A DNA stretch of 16,415 nucleotides, taken from assembly GCA_030615565.1 (NCBI GenBank), contig JAUWZC010000024.1, positions 1 through 16,415 on the forward strand, written 5' to 3'. A program made the position numbers and the translations under genes. Below, piece by piece: positions 7,322 to 14,324 of this stretch (its first letter is position 1; every line of letters starts with the position of its first letter). A model generated the notes under the pieces. That model saw only the letters and a program-made list of their open reading frames with translations, was not told the origin of the DNA and ran no database searches. Origin of the DNA: Desulfobacteraceae bacterium (GTDB lineage: Bacteria > Desulfobacterota > DSM-4660 > Desulfatiglandales > B25-G16).

Positions 7322-8374
7322 ATGAAATTAGGCTTCATTGGACTGCCTCAATCAGGGAAGTTTACTATCTTCAAGGCCCTAACTGCTGCACGGGGATCAA
7401 TAGGTAAAGAAAGAATCAAGAAAGGCGATCAGCTTATTGCAACCGTTAATGTACCTGATGAAAGAGTAGACTACCTTAGCGAAATCTATAAGCCAAAAAA
7501 GACCATCTATTCTCAGGTAGAATATCTACTGCCTGGAAAAACTGTAGATTCAGATCATTCTGCAAGAAGAAAAGAAGATGTAACCCTTAATGCGGTTAGG
7601 ATCTGTGATGGATTGATACACGTGATTAAAAATTTTCAGATTTTTGGAGGTCCTCCTCCTGCACCTGAAGAGGATTTCTTTAAATTAGAATCGGAAATGA
7701 TATTAAGTGATCTTTTAGTGGCTGAAAATAGGATGGATAAAATAAAATTGGATGAAAAAAGAGGAAAAAAGATAAATATTGAGGAACCTTCTCTATTAAA
7801 AAGATGTATCGATATTCTATCTGAAGATAAGCCATTGAGGGATAATGCCGAAATAGTTAATTCTCCCCTCCTAAAGGGTTTTACCTTTTTATCTGCTAAA
7901 CCCATGCTGGTGATTTCAAATAACTCAGACGAAGATGAAGATCTGCCTGAAGTGCCTAATATCCCTAAGAATATCGAGTTTATGGTAGTTCGGGGTAAAT
8001 TAGAGATGGAGATAGAAGAAATGGGGCCAGAGGAGGCAAAGGAATTTTTACCAGCCTTTAATATTGAGAGTTCTCTCCTCGACAGGGTTATCAAGCGCTC
8101 CTTTGCTGCATCTAACCTAATTTCCTTTTTTACAGTTGTGGAAAATGAGGTAAGATCATGGTCAGTTATCAAAGGCACATCAGCAATAGATGCTGCAGAC
8201 CTCATCCATTCAGATATGAAAAAGGGATTCATAAAGGCTGAGGTCCTTCCCTACGATCAATTGGCTAAATATGGAAGTTTTTCCGAGGCAAAAAAGGATG
8301 GCCATGTCAAACTGGAAGGTAAAGAATATAAGGTCCAAGACGGGGACATAATCAGATTTCGATTTAACATTTAG
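7322..8374 (+). CDS. YchF/Obg-like (DUF933) protein with degenerate GTPase motifs and TGS domain
   Basis: A 350-residue relative of YchF/OLA1, the ribosome-associated P-loop NTPases. The N-terminal P-loop reads G7-LPQS-G12-K13-F14, with Phe where the family has Ser or Thr, though T15 follows. The canonical switch-II block (DIAGLVxGAS) is not recognisable: where it should lie, about residues 78-90, there is VDSDHSARRKED, before the conserved CDGLIHVI. The G4-like region reads MLVISNNSDED. The C-terminal third (about 250-350) is a typical DUF933/TGS region ending in KVQDGDIIRFRFN. It starts 29 bases after the ttcA-like gene, with only AGG at 7311 as ribosome binding site. It is probably not the primary YchF of the cell. 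Ribosome or RNA binding is inferred from the TGS domain. Confidence 0.85.
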   Translation: MKLGFIGLPQSGKFTIFKALTAARGSIGKERIKKGDQLIATVNVPDERVDYLSEIYKPKKTIYSQVEYLLPGKTVDSDHSARRKEDVTLNAVRICDGLIHVIKNFQIFGGPPPAPEEDFFKLESEMILSDLLVAENRMDKIKLDEKRGKKINIEEPSLLKRCIDILSEDKPLRDNAEIVNSPLLKGFTFLSAKPMLVISNNSDEDEDLPEVPNIPKNIEFMVVRGKLEMEIEEMGPEEAKEFLPAFNIESSLLDRVIKRSFAASNLISFFTVVENEVRSWSVIKGTSAIDAADLIHSDMKKGFIKAEVLPYDQLAKYGSFSEAKKDGHVKLEGKEYKVQDGDIIRFRFNI

Positions 8375-8399
8375 GAGTATATGCTCAATATCTTATGGA

Positions 8400-8614
8400 G
8401 GAGCATGGATGTCTTTTTTTTGCGAACGAACTAGGCAAACGCTTAGAGCTGGCTCTTTCCCGATGATCCCGGTCCCGATAAATCGGGGCCTTTATCTTTA
8501 CCCTGTGGAATCCCCCAAAGGGGGTTCGCCTAAGGCGAAATTCCACAGGGTGAATCTTTAGCCTGCTTAACAGTATAAGCTCTTTCGTCGCCAAAAAAAA
8601 GACATACATGCTCC
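8400..8614. repeat. Miniature inverted-repeat element, ~215 bp, with structured core
   Basis: Long terminal inverted repeats: GGAGCATGGATGTC plus eight T's, then GCGAACGAA (8400-8430), against the reverse complement of 8584-8614, which differs by one base in the first 22 and a small indel after that. It fills most of the ychF-argC gap. Inside are a hairpin GGTCCCGAT (8471-8479) / ATCGGGGCC (8482-8490) and the three-way junction listed separately. No coding sequence; the minus-strand open frame across it is not convincing. Likely a non-autonomous MITE-like element; no flanking target duplication is clear. Confidence 0.75.
8500..8551. repeat. Perfect nested palindrome predicting a three-way junction
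   Basis: The outer stem ACCCTGTGGAAT (8500-8511) pairs perfectly with ATTCCACAGGGT (8540-8551). Inside it, with no spacer bases, are two hairpins: CCCCC-AAA-GGGGG (8512-8524) and TTCGCC-TAA-GGCGAA (8525-8539). All 52 bases except the six loop bases pair. The fold could form as RNA or as a DNA cruciform. Confidence 0.85.
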
Positions 8615-8667
8615 AAAGAACCAGCAACTTGAAGTCCATAATAATTTAAGCAATTACGTTTAGGAAA

Positions 8668-9735
8668 ATGGCAAAAAAAAAGTTAAGAGTTGGCCTCATT
8701 GGGGCAACAGGCTATGGTGGGGTTGGCTTAATTGAGCTCCTGATAAATCATCCCTATATTTCCATAGCTGCTCTCATGGCAAAGCAAGAGATTGATAAGC
8801 CCATCAGTGCGATTTATCCTCATTTAAAAGGATTTTGTGATCTGCCGGTTTTTGATCCAGCTGACCCTAAGTGCCCGCATGACTTTGATATTGTCTTCTA
8901 TGCTACCCCTGATGGAGTTGGCCAAAAAGAAGCAAGAAAGTGGTTAAATAAGGGAATTAAGGTAATTGATTATAGTGGGGACTTCCGGTTTAATGATAAA
9001 GACAGCTATGCCTCTTATGCTGCTAGAATTGGAAAGCCAAAGGAACATGCTGATCCGGATATTCTTCATTCCTCTACCTATGGTCTTCCGGAGCTACATA
9101 GAGAAAAAATAGCCAGCTCAGATCTAGTTGGAAACCCAGGATGTTTTGCTGTAAGCTGTATCCTTGGGATCGTACCTGCTCTAAAATTCGGTCTCATAGA
9201 TAGCAAGGACATAATATTTGATGCAAAAAGCGGTGTCTCCGGAGCCGGGAAAACCCCTTCGCCTTTATTTCATTTCCCTGCGAGATATGAGGCTGTGAAT
9301 GCCTATAAAGTAACCGGTCATCAACACGTATATGAAATCGAGAGAGAATTAGCCTCATTAACCGATAAAGAAATCAAGATTACATTCACGCCTCACGTTA
9401 TTCCTGTAAGCAGGGGGATTATCGCAACTATTTATGCTAATATTGCCACTAATGTAAACATGGAGAACTTGAGAGAGGCTTATGGCTCAATGTATAGTAA
9501 AGAGCCATTTATCAGGATATTTAGTCATGGAGAGATTCTAAGTACTACTGATGTAAGGGGCAGCAACTTCTGTAATATTTTACTTACTATAGATTCAAGA
9601 ACAGGGAAGTTGATCGTAATCAGCGTGATTGATAATTTAGTTAAAGGTCAGGCAGGTAATGCCTTGCAGAATATGAATATCATGATGCAAATAGAGGAAA
9701 CTACTGGTCTGATGTATCCTGGAAATTTCCCTTGA
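8668..9735 (+). CDS. argC: N-acetyl-gamma-glutamyl-phosphate reductase
   Basis: Third step of arginine biosynthesis: NADPH-dependent reduction of N-acetylglutamyl phosphate to the semialdehyde. GATGYGGVGLIELL (12-25) is the Rossmann dinucleotide site. The catalytic Cys is C159 in GNPGCFAV, and the GHQH segment (217-220), inside KVTGHQHVYEIE, supplies the catalytic His. GVSGAGKTPSPLFHF (189-203) and FTPHVIPVSRGI match the family. At 355 residues it is full length. AGGA lies three bases before ATG 8668, closer than usual. No other arginine gene is nearby. The upstream gap is mostly the 215 bp inverted-repeat element, so any promoter lies inside or after it. The gene converges tail to tail with the GspE-like gene, with 3 bases between stop codons. 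Confidence 0.95.
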   Translation: MAKKKLRVGLIGATGYGGVGLIELLINHPYISIAALMAKQEIDKPISAIYPHLKGFCDLPVFDPADPKCPHDFDIVFYATPDGVGQKEARKWLNKGIKVIDYSGDFRFNDKDSYASYAARIGKPKEHADPDILHSSTYGLPELHREKIASSDLVGNPGCFAVSCILGIVPALKFGLIDSKDIIFDAKSGVSGAGKTPSPLFHFPARYEAVNAYKVTGHQHVYEIERELASLTDKEIKITFTPHVIPVSRGIIATIYANIATNVNMENLREAYGSMYSKEPFIRIFSHGEILSTTDVRGSNFCNILLTIDSRTGKLIVISVIDNLVKGQAGNALQNMNIMMQIEETTGLMYPGNFP

Positions 9736-9738
9736 TAA

Positions 9739-12059
9739 TTACATACAAACCTTTCGTACCTGCATAAGATCGGTTTGACCAAGAAATACCTTTCTTACCC
9801 CATCTTGCATCAAGGTTCTCATTCCATTGGCTATGGCTTGTACCCTAATTTCATCCATCCTAGCCTTATTTTGAATCATGGACTGCATTTCATTTGTTCC
9901 AACCAGTATTTCAACAAGCGCTGTTCTCCCCCTGTAACCAGTATTTTGACATCTTTGGCAGCCTTTAGGCTTATAAAGATTTAGATCATTGTTGTATGAG
10001 ATCTTCAGGCTATCAAAATCACCGTCATATGTCCTGACCAATGAGTCAAACTCTTCTTCAGAAGGATGGTAAGCCTCTTTGCAATCTTTGCACAGGGTTC
10101 TTACCAGTCTCTGGGCAAGGATACCCAAAAGGGCATCTGAAAAATTAAAGGGGTCCATTCCCATGTCCAGCAATCGAGTGATTGTTTCAGGTGCACTGTT
10201 GGTGTGGAGGGTTGAAAAAACCAGATGACCGGTAAGAGATGCTTCAATTCCTGTGGAAACAGTCTCTTCATCCCTCATCTCCCCAACCATGATTACATCC
10301 GGATCTGCCCGCAAGAATGACCTCATAGCAGATGCAAAATTAAGTCCTATCCTTGGCAGCATTTGAACCTGGCGAAGACCTTCCTGTGTAATTTCCACTG
10401 GATCCTCTGCAGTCCATATCTTTGTCTCCGGCTTATTGATATAATGCAAGGCTGAATGGAGTGTAGTGGTTTTACCACTACCAGTGGGGCCAACCACAAG
10501 TACAATGCCATAAGGCTTCTGTATCATGGCGAGAAATTCTTTATAATCTCTCTCATTCATGCCCATCTTATCTAATGACAAAGGTTCACCTGCTGTCAGT
10601 ATCCTCATGACAACATCTTCATTACCTCCTGTAGTCGGGATGGTAGCCACCCTCAATTCGATATCCAGCGGGGCATATTTCTTGAATTGTATCTTGCCAT
10701 CCTGCGGAAGACGGCGTTCCGCAATATCAAGAGCGCTCATAATCTTTATCCGTGAACTCATAGCAGCCTTATACGTATAAGGTATGGTCTGGTATACCTG
10801 GCACAATCCATCAATCCTGAACCTGATCACGGCATCTGCCTTGCCCATCCTGGGTTCTATATGGATATCAGAGGCTCCCCGATTATAGGCATCTACAATC
10901 ATCTTATTTACTAATTGTACTATGGCCCCATCTTCTTCAGTAAATCCTTCAAGTTCATCATCTCCTTCCTCCTCTCCGTTATCTAACTGCCCGAGGATCT
11001 CTTCGATACTCCCTCCTGACTCACCCATAATACTCGATCTCTTGACATCAAAGAAATGGTCAATCATCTTAATAATATCTTCTCTTAAAGAAACGCAAAA
11101 CTCAAAGTCCTTGCCAAGGATAAGCCCTTTTATTGCGTCTTGCCCGGGTAAATAATTCGGATTTTCCATTGCTATCACTATCTTTGAGTCAGATTTAGCC
11201 ACCGGCACAAAGAGGTTATTTTTCAGGTATGTTGGCCTAAGACCTTTAAGCAATTGTCCAGGAATGACCATCCTTTCATCATATGGTATAAATCGTGTGT
11301 TATAAAACATGCTTAAAGACTTCCCTATATCTTCTTTAGTTACTTGATAATCATTCATAAGGACATTCTCTACACTGCTCTTTGTCTTCCGTGCCAGAAC
11401 CATAGCCTGTTCCAGATCTTTGCGGTTAATAATATTATTAGTAATAAGATAATCAAATTTTGTCTTTTTGGTCTGTTGTTTTAATCTCTGGTGGTTGTAA
11501 AAGGCAATCCCTAAAACCTTAGCTATCTCGGTAACAGACTTCTGGTCCTCCAATGTAAAGTGTTTATCACTTACTTTATTGATTAGCTGAATTACACCCA
11601 ATAGATATTTGTTAAACTTAATAGGTGCAACTAAAACCTGCCTCGTTTTATAACCCGTTTTTTCATCCCAGCTCTTATCAAATGTCAATTCAGTATTTAT
11701 CTGTTTCAATTCGTTATTATCATAGGCATTTACAATATTTACCATTCTGCCTGATGTAGCACAATAACCTGAGAGGCTTTTATTATTGAGGGGAACTCTT
11801 ATCTCATTTGGCTCTTCACCTGTTTTAAATCGCGAAACAATCTCCTTATTAGCCCCATTCACTATATAGATAGTTATGCGGTCGGCATCAAAAAGAGAGA
11901 GAATACTTTCCCTCAAATTAATCAATATGTCGTCAATGTCCTTGGAGGCATGTATTTTATTCGTAATAAAATTAAGTTTTTTGCTGAATTGAAGCTCCTC
12001 TGTAAGGCCTCTACATTGCTCGTTTTTCCCTTTGTATCTTGTGTTTTAGGAAGCGGCAT
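9739..12059 (-). CDS. GAF-MshEN-GspE/PilB-type ATPase, with apparent -1 frameshift near the 5' end
   Basis: A secretion or type IV pilus assembly-type hexameric ATPase with a sensory front end. Counting from a TTG at 11925 (728 residues): GAF domain ~1-145; MshEN/GspE N-terminal domain ~155-300; catalytic domain with Walker A GPTGSGKTT (479-487), Asp box TAEDPVE (505-511), Walker B RADPDVIMVGEMRDEET (539-555), His box (565-576), and a tetracysteine zinc site C612, C615, C656, C659. The same frame stays open upstream to 12046 and encodes a good GAF start helix (LQFSKKLNFITNKIHASKD…), but without a start codon. An ATG at 12059 with AAGGTG upstream lies in another frame, and a -1 shift at 12024-12030 joins the two. 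No pilus or secretion gene is nearby, so this is an orphan ATPase. MshEN domains can bind c-di-GMP; that is not shown here. Confidence 0.9.
12023..12030 (-). other. Frameshift point: G_GGA_AAA slippery heptamer or missing base
   Basis: On the minus strand, GGGAAAAA lies 30 bases into the reading frame that begins at the ATG at 12059. In that frame the seven bases 12030-12024 read G GGA AAA, matching the X_XXY_YYZ pattern for -1 slippage. A -1 shift here gives MPLPKTQDTKGKNEQCRGL and joins seamlessly to the GAF helix. One extra A in the run would give the same protein, so a missing base (true mutation or assembly error) is the simpler alternative. Without a shift the ATG frame ends at 11922 after 45 codons. 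Confidence 0.7.
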
Positions 12060-12192
12060 TTTTTTCACCTTTTAAATTAAATAATTTTAACGTTAAATAA
12101 TAACATATATCTTAAATTTTTTCCACACTATTTAATCTTACTTTTTATTTGAAAAAATAGACATAATCACTTAAAAATGTAATTGCCTAAAG

Positions 12193-12324
12193 TTGATGAA
12201 TTCGTAAAAAGTCGAAAATGCTCCCTCTCCCTCAATGGGAGAGGGATGGGGTGAGGGTGCTCCCCCTCCCCTTTATCCCCTCCCACCAGAGGAGGGGAAA
12301 TGTGCCTTTTTACGAAAACATCAA
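12193..12324. repeat. Miniature inverted-repeat element, ~132 bp
   Basis: Terminal inverted repeats TTGATGaaTTCGTAAAAAG (12193-12211) and its complement (12306-12324) match at 17 of 19 positions, with a perfect 11 bp core. The interior is GC-rich with further hairpins (CCCTCT near 12223 with AGAGGG near 12240; CCCCTCCC near 12283 with GAGGGG near 12292). No coding capacity. It ends only 9 bases before copy 2 of the 105 bp palindromic element, so two different small repeats have gathered upstream of tatD. Confidence 0.7.
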
Positions 12325-12333
12325 AGTTAAGGA

Positions 12334-12438
12334 AGTCAACGACCCCGCCCTTCCGAGCGGGGCTTGAAAAAAGGAAATAATTCATTAGCCGCCTCCATCC
12401 CCACCCTCCCGGGTGGGGCATTAAAGGGCGGCGGTAAA
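12334..12438 (+). repeat. Protein-coding palindromic element, copy 2 (intergenic)
   Basis: Same 105 bp element as copies 1 and 3. One base differs from copy 1: G to A at 12356, which unpairs one position of the first hairpin and would read Gly to Glu in the usual frame. It is not within a gene; its end lies 40 bases before the tatD start, so it is part of the tatD leader or promoter region. Confidence 0.9.
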
Positions 12439-12478
12439 TCATTTTCACTTTAGCTCACTTATAACTTTTTTTATTGTC

Positions 12479-13354
12479 ATGTTGATTGATTCCCATGCGC
12501 ACTTGGATATGAAGGCCTTTGACTCGGATAGGGATCAGATTATTGATAGAGCCTTATCTGCTGATGTGAGACAGATAATTACCGTAGGTATTGATATTAT
12601 GAGTTCTCTTAATGCAGTTAGATTAACCAAAAGCTATCCCTCGGTTTTTGCCTGTGTAGGAATTCATCCCCACAATGCTGATAATGCTGATAAAAACGAT
12701 CTTGAGCAAATACCCTTGATAGCAACTCAAGAAAAAATTGTTGCCATTGGTGAAACAGGTCTTGATTTCTTCCGCAAACGCTCATCCAGACAAAAACAAA
12801 CAGAACTGTTTAAACAACAGCTTGACATTGCAATCTCTCTTGATCTCCCTGTTGTGATACATGACAGGGAAGCCCACACAGAGATCCTAAAGATTCTATC
12901 TTCTTTCAAAAGAAACGCACTAAAAGGTATGATACACTGTTTTTCAGGGGATTACAATCTGGCAAAAACATTTATTAACATGGGTTATTACATTTCTATT
13001 CCAGGTACTGTAACATTCAAAAATGCAAGCCAGCCCCAGGATGTTGCTATTAGAGTTCCTTTAAATAGAATGATTCTAGAAACAGATGCCCCCTTTCTTG
13101 CTCCTGCACCATATAGGGGAAAAAGAAATGAACCATGCCATATTATACATACAGCACAAAAAGTAGCAAAACTAAGGGGAATTTCTTTTGAGGAAATAGC
13201 ACATCAGACAAGTCAACGACCCCGCCCTTCCGGGCGGGGCTTGAAAAAAGGAAATAATTCATTAGCCACCTCCATCCCCACCCTCCCGGGTGGGGCATTA
13301 AAGGGCGGCGGTAAAAATGCCTGCCAATTATTTAACCTATCTTTCCTTGAATGA
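12479..13354 (+). CDS. tatD: TatD-family metal-dependent hydrolase interrupted in frame by a palindromic element
   Basis: A TIM-barrel metal-dependent DNase of the TatD/YcfH family. Metal and catalytic residues are all present: H6 and H8 (HAHLD), E92 (GETGLDF), H128 (VIHDREA), H153 (MIHCFSG) and D203 (ETDAPFLAP). At 291 residues it is about 35 longer than expected. The excess is exactly the element at 13211-13315, which splits AHQTS from NACQLFNL; without it the usual family ending T-x-N-A-x-x-LF is restored. The catalytic barrel is complete upstream of the insert, so activity may survive. No Shine-Dalgarno is seen before ATG 12479. The stop overlaps the maf start by ATGA. Confidence 0.93.
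   Translation: MLIDSHAHLDMKAFDSDRDQIIDRALSADVRQIITVGIDIMSSLNAVRLTKSYPSVFACVGIHPHNADNADKNDLEQIPLIATQEKIVAIGETGLDFFRKRSSRQKQTELFKQQLDIAISLDLPVVIHDREAHTEILKILSSFKRNALKGMIHCFSGDYNLAKTFINMGYYISIPGTVTFKNASQPQDVAIRVPLNRMILETDAPFLAPAPYRGKRNEPCHIIHTAQKVAKLRGISFEEIAHQTSQRPRPSGRGLKKGNNSLATSIPTLPGGALKGGGKNACQLFNLSFLE
13211..13315 (+). repeat. Protein-coding palindromic element, copy 3 (inside tatD)
   Basis: The same element, inserted in the tatD reading frame near its 3' end and translated as roughly S-QRPRPSGRGLKK…GGALKGGGK (residues ~245-279). One base differs from copy 1 (G to A at 13268, Ala to Thr), which unpairs one position of the outer stem. The serine codon AGT at 13211 is found before all three copies, so the mobile unit may be 102 bp preceded by AGT, or 105 bp including it; both keep the frame. 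Confidence 0.92.
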
Positions 13355-13968
13355 TGAAATACCATCCTATTAACAAAAACAATCCTCTTGTGCTGGCCTC
13401 AATCTCACCAAGACGAAGAGCTATTCTTAAACAGATTGGAATTCCTTTTGAGTCGGCTGGAAGTATGATTGAAGAGACCCTCTATGAAGAAATACAACCG
13501 GCAGATATTGCCTGTCAGATGGCCGTACGAAAGGTTGAATCTGTACAGAATATCTACAAGCATCGCTGGATACTCGGTGCCGATACAATAGTAGTAATAA
13601 ACAAGAAGATATTTGGTAAGCCAAAAGATTCTATTGAGTGCCAGGAGATTCTTCATAGTTTGAAAGGAAAAACTCACAAGGTAATTACAGGGTTCTGCAT
13701 TCATGATCCAGGAAGAAATACAGTACATATTGAAGCAGTTATGACAAAGGTAAAAATAAAGGAATTGAGTGAGATTGAAATCGAGGCCTATATTAAAACA
13801 GGTGAACCTTTTGGAAAAGCAGGTGCCTATGCCATTCAAGGGATTGGTTCTTTTATGATCGAACAAATCAATGGTTCTTACACCAATGTAGTTGGATTAC
13901 CAGTACGTGAGGTTATAAGTGCTCTTATTAAGTGCGGGGCGCTTAAGAGCTTTCCACTAATAGAGTAG
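13351..13968 (+). CDS. maf: Maf-family nucleotide pyrophosphatase
   Basis: A house-cleaning NTP pyrophosphatase acting on dTTP/UTP or modified pyrimidine nucleotides (YhdE/Maf branch). LVLASISPRRR (13-23) is the substrate-binding loop; GADTIVV (77-82) with D78, GKP (89-91), and GEPFGKAGAYAIQGIGSFMI (151-170), followed by IEQINGSYTNVVGLPV, are the family blocks. At 205 residues it is complete. ATG 13351 overlaps the tatD stop as ATGA, with a second ATG directly after at 13354, implying translational coupling. The ribosome reaching it must first translate the palindromic insert in tatD. Confidence 0.95.
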   Translation: MMKYHPINKNNPLVLASISPRRRAILKQIGIPFESAGSMIEETLYEEIQPADIACQMAVRKVESVQNIYKHRWILGADTIVVINKKIFGKPKDSIECQEILHSLKGKTHKVITGFCIHDPGRNTVHIEAVMTKVKIKELSEIEIEAYIKTGEPFGKAGAYAIQGIGSFMIEQINGSYTNVVGLPVREVISALIKCGALKSFPLIE

Positions 13969-14324
13969 AAAATTGATCGTATATTTCCCTCTAAACTTTT
14001 CCCTTACCTCTGCCAAAAATCTATCCTCAATCAATAAGATATCTTTTAAGGTCTATATTTCGACAGGCTTTCTTGCTTGACACAAAAACCTCATTTCACT
14101 ATTCTTTCTATATCAAAAAGGAATCCTTATCGCTCAGTTGTGAAAAATAACCATCTTATCAGGATTTTTTATAGCCTCCCAAGATTTACTATTATGCTCT
14201 TCTCCTTAATTGATATTAAAATATTACACATGGTAAAAGATACCACGACAGGCGACCTAATAATGTTCTCACCCAAGACAGAGGAGGCCATAACTAATTT
14301 ATCTAAGCGCTGGAGAGTTATACC
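13969..14324. other. Intergenic region between maf and the MscS-like gene
   Basis: About 356 AT-rich bases without a convincing gene. An open frame from a TTG at 14077 has no ribosome binding site, and its putative start overlaps a good -35 box. No terminator with a strong stem and T run is seen after maf. GGAGAG at 14312-14317 is the ribosome binding site of the following gene. Confidence 0.5.
14077..14105 (+). promoter_or_regulatory. Candidate sigma-70 promoter for the MscS-like gene
   Basis: A perfect -35 hexamer TTGACA (14077-14082), a 17-base spacer and TATTCT (14100-14105; 4 of 6 matches to TATAAT). It would leave a leader of about 210 bases before ATG 14325. Spacing and the -35 box are good; the -10 box is only fair. 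Confidence 0.4.

Noticed and set aside
8385..8639. Minus-strand open frame of 84 codons between ychF-like and argC
   Set aside because: It runs across the inverted-repeat element and reads its palindromes; no start signal or family resemblance.
12167..12448. Minus-strand open frame of 93 codons (and a similar one at 5715-5915)
   Set aside because: It exists because the 105 bp element is also open on its minus strand; the rest is another repeat and AT-rich DNA, with no ribosome binding site or family.
12193..13315. Repeat cluster considered as a CRISPR array or attachment site
   Set aside because: Copies are not regularly spaced by short spacers, and no cas, integrase or tRNA sequence is present.
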